From: Bacteroidota bacterium
GTDB taxonomy: Bacteria; Bacteroidota; Bacteroidia; Sphingobacteriales; Sphingobacteriaceae
Assembly (NCBI GenBank): GCA_016868395.1
Contig: VGGW01000002.1
Location: forward strand, 1 to 41,309
DNA: 41,309 bases
Direction: 5' to 3'
The number at the start of each line of letters is the position of its first letter. Position 1 is the stretch's first letter. A program made the position numbers and the translations under genes. The notes beneath the pieces were generated by a model, which was given only the letters and a program-made list of their open reading frames with translations, did not search any database and was not told the DNA's origin. Positions 18,196 through 27,164 of the stretch are shown in pieces.

Positions 18196-19059
18196 ATGAG
18201 AAAATCAATTTACACCTCAATTTTTTTCATATTCTACCTATTTTCCCTTTCTTCCTGCGTGGTCATGTCGACCAGGAAGTATAATAATCTAATTTTTCAA
18301 AAAGACTCAATTTCTTTAGGTTGGGAGAATGCAAGGATAAAAATTAATTCCTTAGAGGAATTAATCTCCAAACTAAGGTCTGATAGTACCAAGCTTGAAG
18401 GAAAAATTACTGATTTGGAATCAAAAATTAAGGTTCTGGAGAATACTTTTACAGCACTCAGATCAAACTCTACCTCTGAGATCAGGAAATTGGAATCTGA
18501 TCTTAAAAATTTAGAATCTGATCTCAAAAAGCGCGAATTAAAATTAAAGGAAGTTGAAGATATTCTTCGTAAACGCGATGAAGCAACTAACGCTCTAAAA
18601 AATAAACTGCAAAAAGCCTTGTTGGGCTTTCAACAAAGTGGCTTAACTGTTGATATCCGTGATGGTAAAGTTTATGTTTCCTTAACGGATAAATTATTAT
18701 TCAGTAGTGGCAGCATTATTATTGATGATAAAGGAAAACTAGCTTTGCGTGAACTTGCAAAAATCCTCAAAACCCAACCGGAGATTAATATTTCTGTGGA
18801 AGGGCATACCGATAATCAACGGGTTGTTAATTTGGGTCAGATTAAGGATAATTGGGATTTGAGTGTTTTACGTGCCACATCGGTAGTTAGATTCTTGACA
18901 GAAATTGAGAAAATTGAAAACAACAGAATAACTGCAACAGGGAAGGGAGAAAATCAACCACTTGAGCAGAATTCAAATCCTGAAGCCAGAAGCCGTAACA
19001 GACGAATTGAGATTGTACTTTCACCTAAACTTGATGAATTGTATAATCTTATCAAGTAA
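18196..19059 (+). CDS. OmpA-family lipoprotein with coiled coil
   Basis: Protein of 287 aa. The lipoprotein signal ends LSSC (Cys21). Residues of about 45-145 form a heptad-rich coiled coil (repeated KLESDLKNLESDLKKRE-like units). The C-terminal OmpA/MotB domain (about 155-285) has the peptidoglycan-binding signature NISVEGHTDNQ and ends with RSRNRRIEIVL. It probably tethers the outer membrane to peptidoglycan. The gene converges with rfbC across a 56-bp gap. Confidence 0.92.
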   Translation: MRKSIYTSIFFIFYLFSLSSCVVMSTRKYNNLIFQKDSISLGWENARIKINSLEELISKLRSDSTKLEGKITDLESKIKVLENTFTALRSNSTSEIRKLESDLKNLESDLKKRELKLKEVEDILRKRDEATNALKNKLQKALLGFQQSGLTVDIRDGKVYVSLTDKLLFSSGSIIIDDKGKLALRELAKILKTQPEINISVEGHTDNQRVVNLGQIKDNWDLSVLRATSVVRFLTEIEKIENNRITATGKGENQPLEQNSNPEARSRNRRIEIVLSPKLDELYNLIK

Positions 19060-19115
19060 GATGTGCTACAATTTTGAGGATAGATCGTACAGGTAAAACT
19101 TGAGAGAGCTACACA

Positions 19116-19664
19116 TTAAAAAGGACTATCGAGGTCTTTGAATGCTGGTAATATCTTGTCTTTTTCTGAAAGGATGATTTCTTGAGAAGATTTGCCCCAA
19201 TTAATTTTCAGGTCAGAGTCATTCCAAACCACCCCAAATTCAGAATTCTTATCATAAAAATTCGTCACTTTATAGGTGAAGATGGTGTTGTCATCAAGAG
19301 TTAAAAATCCATGTAAAAAACCCGGGGGCACCCAAAGCATGAGACGATTTTCTTCGGATAGTTCAATTTCAACATGTTGGCCATAAGTGCCGGATGTTTT
19401 ACGGATATCTACTGCCACATCAATTACCCTGCCCTTAATTACTCTCACCAATTTGCCCTGAGCGAATGGATCAGATTGAGCGTGAAGTCCTCTTAATGTT
19501 CCTTTTTGTGAGAGAGATTGATTATCCTGCACAAAATTGGCATGAATTCCTGCTTTATCGAAAGCATCTTTATTGTAACTTTCGTAAAAGTAACCCCGAT
19601 CATCTTTCCAAATTTTCGGTTCTATAATCAGCAGGTCCTTTATTTTGGTTTCTATAAAATTCAT
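19116..19664 (-). CDS. rfbC: dTDP-4-dehydrorhamnose 3,5-epimerase
   Basis: Cupin-fold epimerase (182 aa) that converts dTDP-4-keto-6-deoxyglucose to dTDP-4-keto-L-rhamnose for surface polysaccharide. Family features are DDRGYFYESY, GTLRGLHAQ with the catalytic His61, VDIRKTSGTYG, WVPPGFLHGF and the partner Tyr131 in FTYKVT. Usual length. The other rml genes are not adjacent. Its start codon overlaps the stop of the DUF4286 gene (ATGA), so the two are cotranscribed. Confidence 0.95.
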   Translation of the reverse strand: MNFIETKIKDLLIIEPKIWKDDRGYFYESYNKDAFDKAGIHANFVQDNQSLSQKGTLRGLHAQSDPFAQGKLVRVIKGRVIDVAVDIRKTSGTYGQHVEIELSEENRLMLWVPPGFLHGFLTLDDNTIFTYKVTNFYDKNSEFGVVWNDSDLKINWGKSSQEIILSEKDKILPAFKDLDSPF

Positions 19665-19969
19665 TCGGTCTCAATATATTCCATTGATGTAGTAAACACT
19701 ACAAATTTATTCAGGAATTGATCCGGTACATGATTCATCTGATTGTTTCCATAACAGGATAGGTATTCCCTATAATTTTCATTTGAATCAGCAATGTACT
19801 GAATACAGTAGGTCAATCCTTCATTTGGTGAGTCTAATACCTTTAGAACACGATAGGAAATAAAATAGCCGGTACCCATTACTTGCACCAAGTATTCTTG
19901 TTTCAGCCAGTTCAGCCATGCTTCGTGGATTTCTTCTTCCAGAATAATCGTGACGTTATACAAGATCAT
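19661..19969 (-). CDS. DUF4286 family protein
   Basis: Small soluble protein (102 aa) of the Bacteroidota DUF4286 family: MILYNVTIILEEEIHEAWLNWL at the start and the central TYCIQYIADSNENYREYL are typical. Function is unknown. It precedes rfbC with a 4-nt overlap and follows the TPR-protein gene by 45 bp on the same strand, so the three may be one operon. Confidence 0.85.
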   Translation of the reverse strand: MILYNVTIILEEEIHEAWLNWLKQEYLVQVMGTGYFISYRVLKVLDSPNEGLTYCIQYIADSNENYREYLSCYGNNQMNHVPDQFLNKFVVFTTSMEYIETE

Positions 19970-20014
19970 TTTGCGAAGATAGGAATTGACTTATTATAAA
20001 TTAAAAGAAAATAC

Positions 20015-21820
20015 TCAACCCAGCTTATCGCCCCTGAGCTGGCGAAAGCGCTTTCTTGCTTCAATAATGTATAAGCTGCCGGAATAATCATTGATTATTC
20101 TTTGATACAATTCAATTGCCTTTTCGGCTTGGTTCAGTTTGTTCTCGTAAATATCAGCAAGCATGAAAAGCGCATCGTCACCCCAAAGATCAGAGCTGTA
20201 ATTGTCTATAATGAACTGCAATTGAATAATAGCCTGATCCAGATTATTTGAATTTAGGTATATCTTAGACTTAGCCATTAAAATATCATCAACTAGCGAG
20301 GTTGAAGGGAATAGTAGATGGATACTGTCTAAGATCGCTAAAGCAGTTTCTGACTGGTTCTTAAAAATGTTTAATTCTGCTTCTGAAAACTTTTTCAGTG
20401 CTAGTGTATCATTTTCATTTTGCAAGTTATCAGAGATGAGTAAGCTCAGATTAAGCGCGTCATTTGCAATTAATTGAGAAGTTGAACTTTTCAGCACATC
20501 AAGTTGTGCCTTGGCCCAAAGAAATTCACCCTGATAATATGCTAATTTTGCATTTTTAAATCTGGCTTCCTGTCCAAAAACCTCGTTAGGAAATGACTTT
20601 TCAACCTGCCCATAAATTAATGCTGCTTCCCAAAGCTCTCCGGATAGAATATAAACATCACCAAGTTCCAATTTAGTTTGTGCAGCCATAATGGGTGTTA
20701 TTCCGGGTAACTCGATTAGCTTTTGGAGCTGAACTATTGCCTCGGATGGCTTTTTTAAAAAAAAGGCCTGAAGATTTGCCAATTGTCTAATTGCAAAGGC
20801 AGTTCCCGAACTTCGGCCATATTCACTCAACAAGGATATATAATCGTTCTCAAGAGAAAGGAGGTCTGAGGCACTTAACTTTCCGCTGGTTAATTGTTTG
20901 CTTTTTAAATTTAGTAGATCAATCTTTGCTGGAATGTAATACCTGCTTTTTTCCCCTTTTGTGACAAGATAATCTAAGGCTTCAATAGCCTGTTCATATG
21001 CCTGGTTTGCCACGAATAATCTTGAAAGATCAAATACTCTCCCGCCATCTTCTTTCAATCTACGATCCAGAGAGAGGATTTGTCTTAAGGCCATATCAAA
21101 ATCTTTTTGCTGAATATATTGCCAGGAAAGCAATTCAGTATAAGCAACATGTTGAGGATCTTTTTGTAATCTACGAAGAATAGCAGTTTTTAGCAGATCA
21201 AAATCTTCTTTACCTTCCAAGATGTTTCCCATCACACTTTGTGCTTGTGGTAAAGCCTCCGGGTTAGAACTCAACAGCAACAGGTACTCTTGAATAAGCA
21301 TTGGCTTGTCTTTACGATACCTATATAAACTCAACAAGTCGTAAATAAAAGATTTTTCATCATTGAGTAACTTTCGGCCGTTTAAGAAGGTTTTAATGGA
21401 GAAATCATAGGCCTCTGCCCTATAAAAGGTTATCGCCAAATCTTTGATTGCAAACTCGTTTGCCGGCATATTTTTTATCAGGTTATTATAGAGAGCATCT
21501 GATTTCTCTTGTTCTCCACGTTCCTGAAATATCCGCCCAAGATCAACAGCGTAATTATAATTTTCGGGATTATTTTTTTGCAGTGTACGAGCCAGCTTTT
21601 CCGCTTCATCAAACTTTTTTAACCTCAGCAGACAGCTAAAATAAGGGTCATAATAACTGGAATTTTTTGTCCTGTTAAATAGTTTTTCATAGAGGATGGC
21701 AGCTTTTTCATAGTCTCCGGACTGAAAATATTGGACAGCAATTGATTCATCTGAATTTAACTGTGCAATAACTTCTGAAGTTGTAGAAATGATTAAAAAA
21801 AAGAGCAGAATCTTTTTCAT
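20015..21820 (-). CDS. Secreted tetratricopeptide-repeat protein
   Basis: Protein of 601 aa with a signal peptide (residues 1-19, ending VIAQ) followed by TPR-like helical repeats over its whole length, for example YFQSGDYEKAAILYEKLF, and near the C-terminus ALFMLADIYENKLNQAEKAIELYQRII. It is probably a periplasmic scaffold in envelope biogenesis; no partner can be named. The gene is transcribed divergently from the S9 peptidase across a 285-bp AT-rich gap in which no convincing TAnnTTTG element was seen on either strand. Confidence 0.88.
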   Translation of the reverse strand: MKKILLFFLIISTTSEVIAQLNSDESIAVQYFQSGDYEKAAILYEKLFNRTKNSSYYDPYFSCLLRLKKFDEAEKLARTLQKNNPENYNYAVDLGRIFQERGEQEKSDALYNNLIKNMPANEFAIKDLAITFYRAEAYDFSIKTFLNGRKLLNDEKSFIYDLLSLYRYRKDKPMLIQEYLLLLSSNPEALPQAQSVMGNILEGKEDFDLLKTAILRRLQKDPQHVAYTELLSWQYIQQKDFDMALRQILSLDRRLKEDGGRVFDLSRLFVANQAYEQAIEALDYLVTKGEKSRYYIPAKIDLLNLKSKQLTSGKLSASDLLSLENDYISLLSEYGRSSGTAFAIRQLANLQAFFLKKPSEAIVQLQKLIELPGITPIMAAQTKLELGDVYILSGELWEAALIYGQVEKSFPNEVFGQEARFKNAKLAYYQGEFLWAKAQLDVLKSSTSQLIANDALNLSLLISDNLQNENDTLALKKFSEAELNIFKNQSETALAILDSIHLLFPSTSLVDDILMAKSKIYLNSNNLDQAIIQLQFIIDNYSSDLWGDDALFMLADIYENKLNQAEKAIELYQRIINDYSGSLYIIEARKRFRQLRGDKLG

Positions 21821-22105
21821 TAAACCCGATTTACCAGTAATTTATGTATTGCATCAATATAAGTATTTAGCAGAACTTTATTTTAATGATTCTCTAAAAG
21901 TTCGTTTTATTCGGTAAAATGGGGTATAAAAATCTCTTGTAGTTTAAATGTTACGATTGTTGTCTCGAACTTAATAATGTATTTATTAATTTAACAGATA
22001 AGTTTAAAGATAAGCCTATTGCTTTTTTCTATGAAGCAAGAGGGGGAACATAAGCGGCCAATTGTATATTTTTTGTTTTTAACTTCGGACAAAATCTTTT
22101 TTATA

Positions 22106-23992
22106 ATGCCAAGATTTAATTTTTTTTTCTTGATTTTTTTTCTTTGCTGCTTACTTTCCTGCAATATGGAAAAGGCGACAAAGCAAATACCAATAGAAAA
22201 TTTTTTCATTGTCCCAATTAATACCTCCTATCTAATCTCACCTGATGGAAAGTATATTTCCTATCTAAAGCCAGATAATAATAAAATACATATTTATGTA
22301 GAAACTATTGATGGGAAAACTACAACGCAACTTACCTGTGATTCTAATCGTAGCATTTCAAATTATTTTTGGGCAAGCAATGATGAAATACTTTATTTGA
22401 AGGGCGCTTCTGAAAACATGGATCCGGGCTTATTTGCCGTTAAAATTGATGGAGATAACAAGCGCGAATTAGTCTCTTTTCCAAATACTAGAATCAGGAT
22501 GATTTCTTCAGGGCCTCTGCATGATGGGCAGGTATTACTTTCTTTGAATAGACGTGATTCAACAGTTTTTGATGCCTACAGGCTGAATATACAAACTGGG
22601 AAATTATCCCTCGTTTTACAGAATCCGGGGAATATTACAAAATGGTACTCTGATCCGCTTGGTAAACTAAGAATGGCTGTTGCCAGCGATGGAGTAAATG
22701 AAACCCTATTATATCGGGATCAGGAGAACCAGGAGTTCAAGATTATTTTAACGAATAATTTCAAGACAAGTATTGCTCCGGTCGCGTTCAGCATTGACAA
22801 CAATTGTATTTATGCTTTATCGAACAAAAATCGTGATAAAATGGCCTTGGTTGAATTGGATTGTGTGAGTGGTAAAGAGCATCGTGTGATCTACAGTAAT
22901 CCTAAAGTGGATGTTTCTGAGGCTATTTACTCGGTTAACAAGGGTAAACTGATTTATGCGGGTTTTGAAACATGGAAAAAGGAAAGACATTATTTGGATG
23001 ATTCATTTAAAATAATTTTCAAAAAGCTCGAAGCCTTATTGCCAAACACTGAACTTGTCATAGCCAGTTCAGACTCATTAGAAAGAAAGTTTATTGTAAG
23101 AACTTACACGGATCGCAATCCCGGATCATTCTATTTGTATTCAATTGACGATCAAAAGCTTGTCAAGTTGAGTGATGTAAACTCATCTCTGAAAGTTGAA
23201 AATATGGCAGAAATGAAGCCTGTCAGTTTTAAATCAAGGGATGGGCTAACCGTAAACGGGTATTTGACTCTTCCGATGGGTATGCCTGTAAGCGACCTTC
23301 CTGTGGTGGTTATGCCACACGGTGGGCCTGATGCCCGGAATAGTTGGGGTTATAATCCTGAGGTTCAATTTCTTGCAAGTAGGGGATATGCTGTATTTCA
23401 AGTAAATTTCAGAGGATCAAAAGGTTATGGGAAAAATTTTTGGATAGCAGGGTTCAAGGAATGGGGCGGGAAGATGCAAGATGATATTACGGATGGTGTA
23501 CGGTGGCTCATATCACAAAAAATTGCAGACCCCAATCGTATTGCAATTTATGGGTTCAGCTTTGGCGGTTTTTCTGCCCTTCATGGTCTGATTTCAATGC
23601 CCGAATTGTATAAATGTGGAGCCTCTTATTCAGGGTTTACTAATTTATTCACCTATTTTAAGGACATACCTCCTTATTTCAGGCCTTATTTGCAAATGTA
23701 TTTTGAAACTGTTGGTAATCCGGAAACCGATGCAGATTATTTCAGGGCAGTTTCGCCAATTTTTCATACGGATAAAATTAAGGTTCCGGTTCTCATTGCA
23801 CAAGGTGCCAGAGATCCCAGAGTCAATGTGAATGAGACCCATCAGTTTGTTAAAGAGTTAAAAAATAATAAAGTGCCTGTTACTTATATTTTCAAGGAAA
23901 GAGAGGGGCATGTATTCAGAAACAATGAGAACCGGCTTGAATTTTACAAGAAGCTCGAAGTTTTTCTTGATCAGAATTTAAGCAGGGAATAG
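22106..23992 (+). CDS. S9 family serine peptidase lipoprotein (prolyl oligopeptidase type)
   Basis: Likely periplasmic or outer-membrane peptidase. The ORF track opens at a TTG (22019), but the ATG at 22106 gives a proper lipoprotein signal ending LLSC (Cys19). An N-terminal beta-propeller-like region (about 30-370) precedes the alpha/beta hydrolase domain. The catalytic triad is visible: Ser485 in GFSFGG, Asp570 in GARDPRV and His602 in REGHVF. PVVVMPHGGPDARNSW is the family oxyanion region. The signal peptide is encoded by two long T runs (9 and 8). It is 4 bp before a histidine kinase gene, so the three genes form an operon. Confidence 0.93.
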   Translation: MPRFNFFFLIFFLCCLLSCNMEKATKQIPIENFFIVPINTSYLISPDGKYISYLKPDNNKIHIYVETIDGKTTTQLTCDSNRSISNYFWASNDEILYLKGASENMDPGLFAVKIDGDNKRELVSFPNTRIRMISSGPLHDGQVLLSLNRRDSTVFDAYRLNIQTGKLSLVLQNPGNITKWYSDPLGKLRMAVASDGVNETLLYRDQENQEFKIILTNNFKTSIAPVAFSIDNNCIYALSNKNRDKMALVELDCVSGKEHRVIYSNPKVDVSEAIYSVNKGKLIYAGFETWKKERHYLDDSFKIIFKKLEALLPNTELVIASSDSLERKFIVRTYTDRNPGSFYLYSIDDQKLVKLSDVNSSLKVENMAEMKPVSFKSRDGLTVNGYLTLPMGMPVSDLPVVVMPHGGPDARNSWGYNPEVQFLASRGYAVFQVNFRGSKGYGKNFWIAGFKEWGGKMQDDITDGVRWLISQKIADPNRIAIYGFSFGGFSALHGLISMPELYKCGASYSGFTNLFTYFKDIPPYFRPYLQMYFETVGNPETDADYFRAVSPIFHTDKIKVPVLIAQGARDPRVNVNETHQFVKELKNNKVPVTYIFKEREGHVFRNNENRLEFYKKLEVFLDQNLSRE

Positions 23993-23996
23993 TCGG

Positions 23997-25670
23997 ATGC
24001 AGGAGTATCAATATCTTTATCGTAAAAATTTCACCCTTGTCCTTGTTTTTTTATTAGTCATTACCTCGGCAATGGCAGGAGCTTTAATTCTTGGCTATAA
24101 TTTAACATCAAGATATGTTGAAAACGAATTTGCCTCGCAAAAGATTGATGTACTGGAAGAAACTATTAACCCATACAATGAATTTTTTCAAAATAAAATT
24201 CCTCAAATATCCTTCTATCAAGGTTATTTAGATTCCTCTCAGGCAATAAAATACATTGATACAATTTTAAAAAAGTTCCAATTCGTAGATCGGGTTATTT
24301 TTTATGATTCTGAAATCAGTAATTACAAAATTCCGAATGGGATCAGTGTTAATAATCTCTCAATCGGTCCGAAGGCTGTATATCAGTTTGGAAGAAATCT
24401 TTCTAAAGATTCGATTATACTATATAAAAGCGATCGACCGGATTCAGTTTTTATTATAAAGACAGGAGATGAATTCAATAAAATGGCCGTAAAGTTCGGC
24501 GGTTTTATCGAACTGGCAGATACTACTCAGGCCATACAAGATGATGATCGTTTTAATGTTTTTTATGGTATCAGATCGAACAGGATTACTTTCATGAATA
24601 TTCCAAGACGCGAAGAAATCAAGATTTATAAAGATCTGATGTTTAAAAGTGAACGAAGGTCTCCGGTTTATGAAATGGATATGCTGACTTTTTATTTAAA
24701 TCCATTAAAGTTGGCAATTATGAATAACCATCCTGACTTGTACCAATCAATTAGTATTAAGCCCCTTGTTTATGAATCGATTGAAAATGATTCAGGATAT
24801 ATGGAAAATGATCTTCCCTTGTACGGGCCTTTTTCAGACTATAAATTATTCTTCAGTTCCGATAAAGGATTTATTAGAAATAAAATTAATTCACGGTTTA
24901 TGCCAATTGCCGGGGGTTTATTTATCATCTATTTCACTCTTTTATTTATCGGGTATTTGATTTTCAGAAACTTAAATATCAACAGTAAACTGTTTAAGTT
25001 ACAATATGATTTTATCAATAATTTGACACATGAATTTAAAACTCCGGTTAGTGTAATTAAGATTGCGGGTAATAATATACGGAGTGCATCAAATCTCTCA
25101 GATCGTGAAAGACTCCATTATGGCAAAATACTTGATGAAGAGGCAGATAAACTAAATGATCTGATGAATAGATTATTGTCTTTTGCCCAAATTGAGAATA
25201 AAGCAATAAAATTAAAGCCCGAAAGTATTAATCTGGAGATTTTTTGTCAGAATATGGTGGATAGTTATCAGCTCAAATATCCCGCATTTGATATTGAATA
25301 TAATATCCAAAACGTAGAATATTTTAATTCAGATCCGGTCCTTTTGGGAAGTATCTTTCAGAATCTGATTGATAATGCATATAAGTATTCCAACCCGGAA
25401 AATAGGAAGTTGAGAATTAACATATACAAAATAAAAAATCGTATTGTTTTTAAGTTTGAAGATCAGGGAATTGGTATTCCTGAGAAAGATTTCAAGAATA
25501 TTTTTAAAAAGTTTTTTAGGGTACAAAATCAATATAATCAGCAAGGGAGTGTTGGATTAGGTTTGGCATTTTGTGCAGAACTGATTAAATTTATGGGTGG
25601 AACAATTACAATAAAAAGTGTGGAGGGAAAGGGTAGCGAGTTTAGAATTGAATTGCCTTACGAAACGTAA
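23997..25670 (+). CDS. Sensor histidine kinase
   Basis: Membrane sensor kinase (557 aa). Helix 1 lies at about 12-34 and helix 2 at about 301-324, enclosing a sensor domain of some 265 residues with no recognised fold. There is no clear HAMP or PAS domain. The HisKA box is NLTHEFKTPVS with the phospho-accepting His345, followed by the HATPase_c N box (QNLIDNAYKYS), G1 (FEDQGIGIPEKD) and G2 (SVGLGLAF). It lies 2 bp before its response regulator. Confidence 0.94.
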   Translation: MQEYQYLYRKNFTLVLVFLLVITSAMAGALILGYNLTSRYVENEFASQKIDVLEETINPYNEFFQNKIPQISFYQGYLDSSQAIKYIDTILKKFQFVDRVIFYDSEISNYKIPNGISVNNLSIGPKAVYQFGRNLSKDSIILYKSDRPDSVFIIKTGDEFNKMAVKFGGFIELADTTQAIQDDDRFNVFYGIRSNRITFMNIPRREEIKIYKDLMFKSERRSPVYEMDMLTFYLNPLKLAIMNNHPDLYQSISIKPLVYESIENDSGYMENDLPLYGPFSDYKLFFSSDKGFIRNKINSRFMPIAGGLFIIYFTLLFIGYLIFRNLNINSKLFKLQYDFINNLTHEFKTPVSVIKIAGNNIRSASNLSDRERLHYGKILDEEADKLNDLMNRLLSFAQIENKAIKLKPESINLEIFCQNMVDSYQLKYPAFDIEYNIQNVEYFNSDPVLLGSIFQNLIDNAYKYSNPENRKLRINIYKIKNRIVFKFEDQGIGIPEKDFKNIFKKFFRVQNQYNQQGSVGLGLAFCAELIKFMGGTITIKSVEGKGSEFRIELPYET

Positions 25671-25672
25671 TT

Positions 25673-26362
25673 ATGGGGAAAGAAATCAAAATTGCAGTAA
25701 TTGAAGATGATGAAAATCTTCGGTTTTTAGTGGTACATCGGCTTCAAGCTGAAGGATATAAAGTGGTTGAGGCGGCAGACGGGCAGCTTGCTGAGGAGTT
25801 GATCATGAATGAAAAACCTGACATTGTTCTGCTTGATTGGATGTTGCCCACAAAGCAGGGTTCTGAGGTATGCCAGAATGTTCGTAAACTGGGTTTTGAT
25901 AATTTGATCATTATGCTGACAGCTAAGGCACAGGACATTGATAAAATTGATGCTTATAATTTTGGTGTTTCGGATTATGTGACCAAACCTTTTAATATGG
26001 ATGTACTCGTTGCATTAATTGAAAATAAGGTCAAGTTTTTCATTAATAATGAAAAAACAGAAGTTTATAAATTTGGGAATATGGAACACCACCCCAATAC
26101 CCATTCTCTACTGCGCGAAGGGAAAAAAATAGAGTTAACCATACTTGAGAACCGAATATTATTATATTTCTTAAAGAATGCAAATAGCGTTATTAATCGG
26201 GATGATTTAATGATGGTGGTTTGGGGTTATAATTCTAATGTCAATACACGTACGCTGGATATGCATATTGTTCGTTTAAGGAAGAAGATTGAAAGTAATC
26301 CCGACAGACCTCATTTTATGCAGACTGTGCGTGGTGTTGGTTATAAATTCATTATTGATTAA
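25673..26362 (+). CDS. OmpR/PhoB-family response regulator
   Basis: Transcription factor of 229 aa partnered with the adjacent kinase. The receiver domain (about 5-120) shows the acidic pair in IEDDEN, the phospho-acceptor Asp55 in LLDWMLP and the conserved Lys in YVTKPF. The C-terminal winged-helix DNA-binding domain (about 130-228) has TILENRILLYFL and the TRTLDMHIVRLRKKI recognition region. Targets are unknown; control of its own operon, including the S9 peptidase, is plausible. Confidence 0.95.
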   Translation: MGKEIKIAVIEDDENLRFLVVHRLQAEGYKVVEAADGQLAEELIMNEKPDIVLLDWMLPTKQGSEVCQNVRKLGFDNLIIMLTAKAQDIDKIDAYNFGVSDYVTKPFNMDVLVALIENKVKFFINNEKTEVYKFGNMEHHPNTHSLLREGKKIELTILENRILLYFLKNANSVINRDDLMMVVWGYNSNVNTRTLDMHIVRLRKKIESNPDRPHFMQTVRGVGYKFIID

Positions 26363-26392
26363 AATTAGATTCCCGCACATCATATTAGGAAC

Positions 26393-27052
26393 TTAAAGTT
26401 TATTCAGCATTCTCTGAAATCGCTCGCGCCATTCTGATGTCAATGCTTCGAGCCCGCTCAGGCGCTCTAGCCATTCTTTGTTCTCAAAGTCGTGATACCT
26501 GACAAAATTTACATCCATAACGGATATCTTTTCGGGATGAGAACTTATCGGAATCAACCTGTCGTTCTTGTTTACCAAGCCTGTTTTTATTGTCCTTAAA
26601 TAATATCCTGTAAGCCCCGTTTCCTGTAAATGAATAGGAAATTGTTTGTAATTATGTCTGATTCCAATCATATAACAGGGCCCCCGTGGTTCAGAGACCT
26701 CAACAATTGCCTCACCTAATTGATAACGGTCTCCGATATAAATGTTTTCTTCATTTGCATTTTCACCACTAAGCGTAAGGTTTTCACCAAAGGCTGCAGC
26801 ATCCAAATTAATATTAAGTTCTGACTTCCATTTTTTAAAATGATCTGAATTATAGCAGCATATGGCTTTGTCATTACCACCATGATGTTTGGTGTCAACA
26901 ACAATATCACCTTCAAAGCCATACATCCCCAATTCGATGCTATCACCGGATATGGCTTGTTTTCTGAATGCCGAATGTGCCTGCTGGTGATCAGAAATCA
27001 ACAATTCGGGTTTCCCAAGGATATTAATCGATAAAATATTGATATTTTTCAC
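26393..27052 (-). CDS. MOSC-domain protein (YiiM-like)
   Basis: Protein of 219 aa with a MOSC beta-barrel, the domain found in molybdenum-cofactor sulfurases and in YiiM, which reduces N-hydroxylated compounds. KHHGGNDKAICCYN and FGENLTLSG are the family core, and SEPRGPCYMIG contains the conserved Cys expected to bind Mo cofactor. The C-terminal part resembles the YiiM 3-alpha domain. It is convergent with the response regulator across 30 bp and 112 bp from the next gene upstream. Confidence 0.88.
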   Translation of the reverse strand: MKNINILSINILGKPELLISDHQQAHSAFRKQAISGDSIELGMYGFEGDIVVDTKHHGGNDKAICCYNSDHFKKWKSELNINLDAAAFGENLTLSGENANEENIYIGDRYQLGEAIVEVSEPRGPCYMIGIRHNYKQFPIHLQETGLTGYYLRTIKTGLVNKNDRLIPISSHPEKISVMDVNFVRYHDFENKEWLERLSGLEALTSEWRERFQRMLNKL

Positions 27053-27164
27053 TCGTCAAGTTTTGGTGTATTAATTGTTTTAACTAGTCTAAGGGCTTTA
27101 TCTGTTAGAACGATTAAATCCTAATAATTATCCCTGAACCAGATTTGTAAAAAATCATGATGGC

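Noticed and set aside
18460-18545. Repeated GAATCTGATCT-like units that could suggest a DNA repeat
   Set aside because: They encode heptads of the coiled coil in the OmpA-family protein and are explained by protein sequence.
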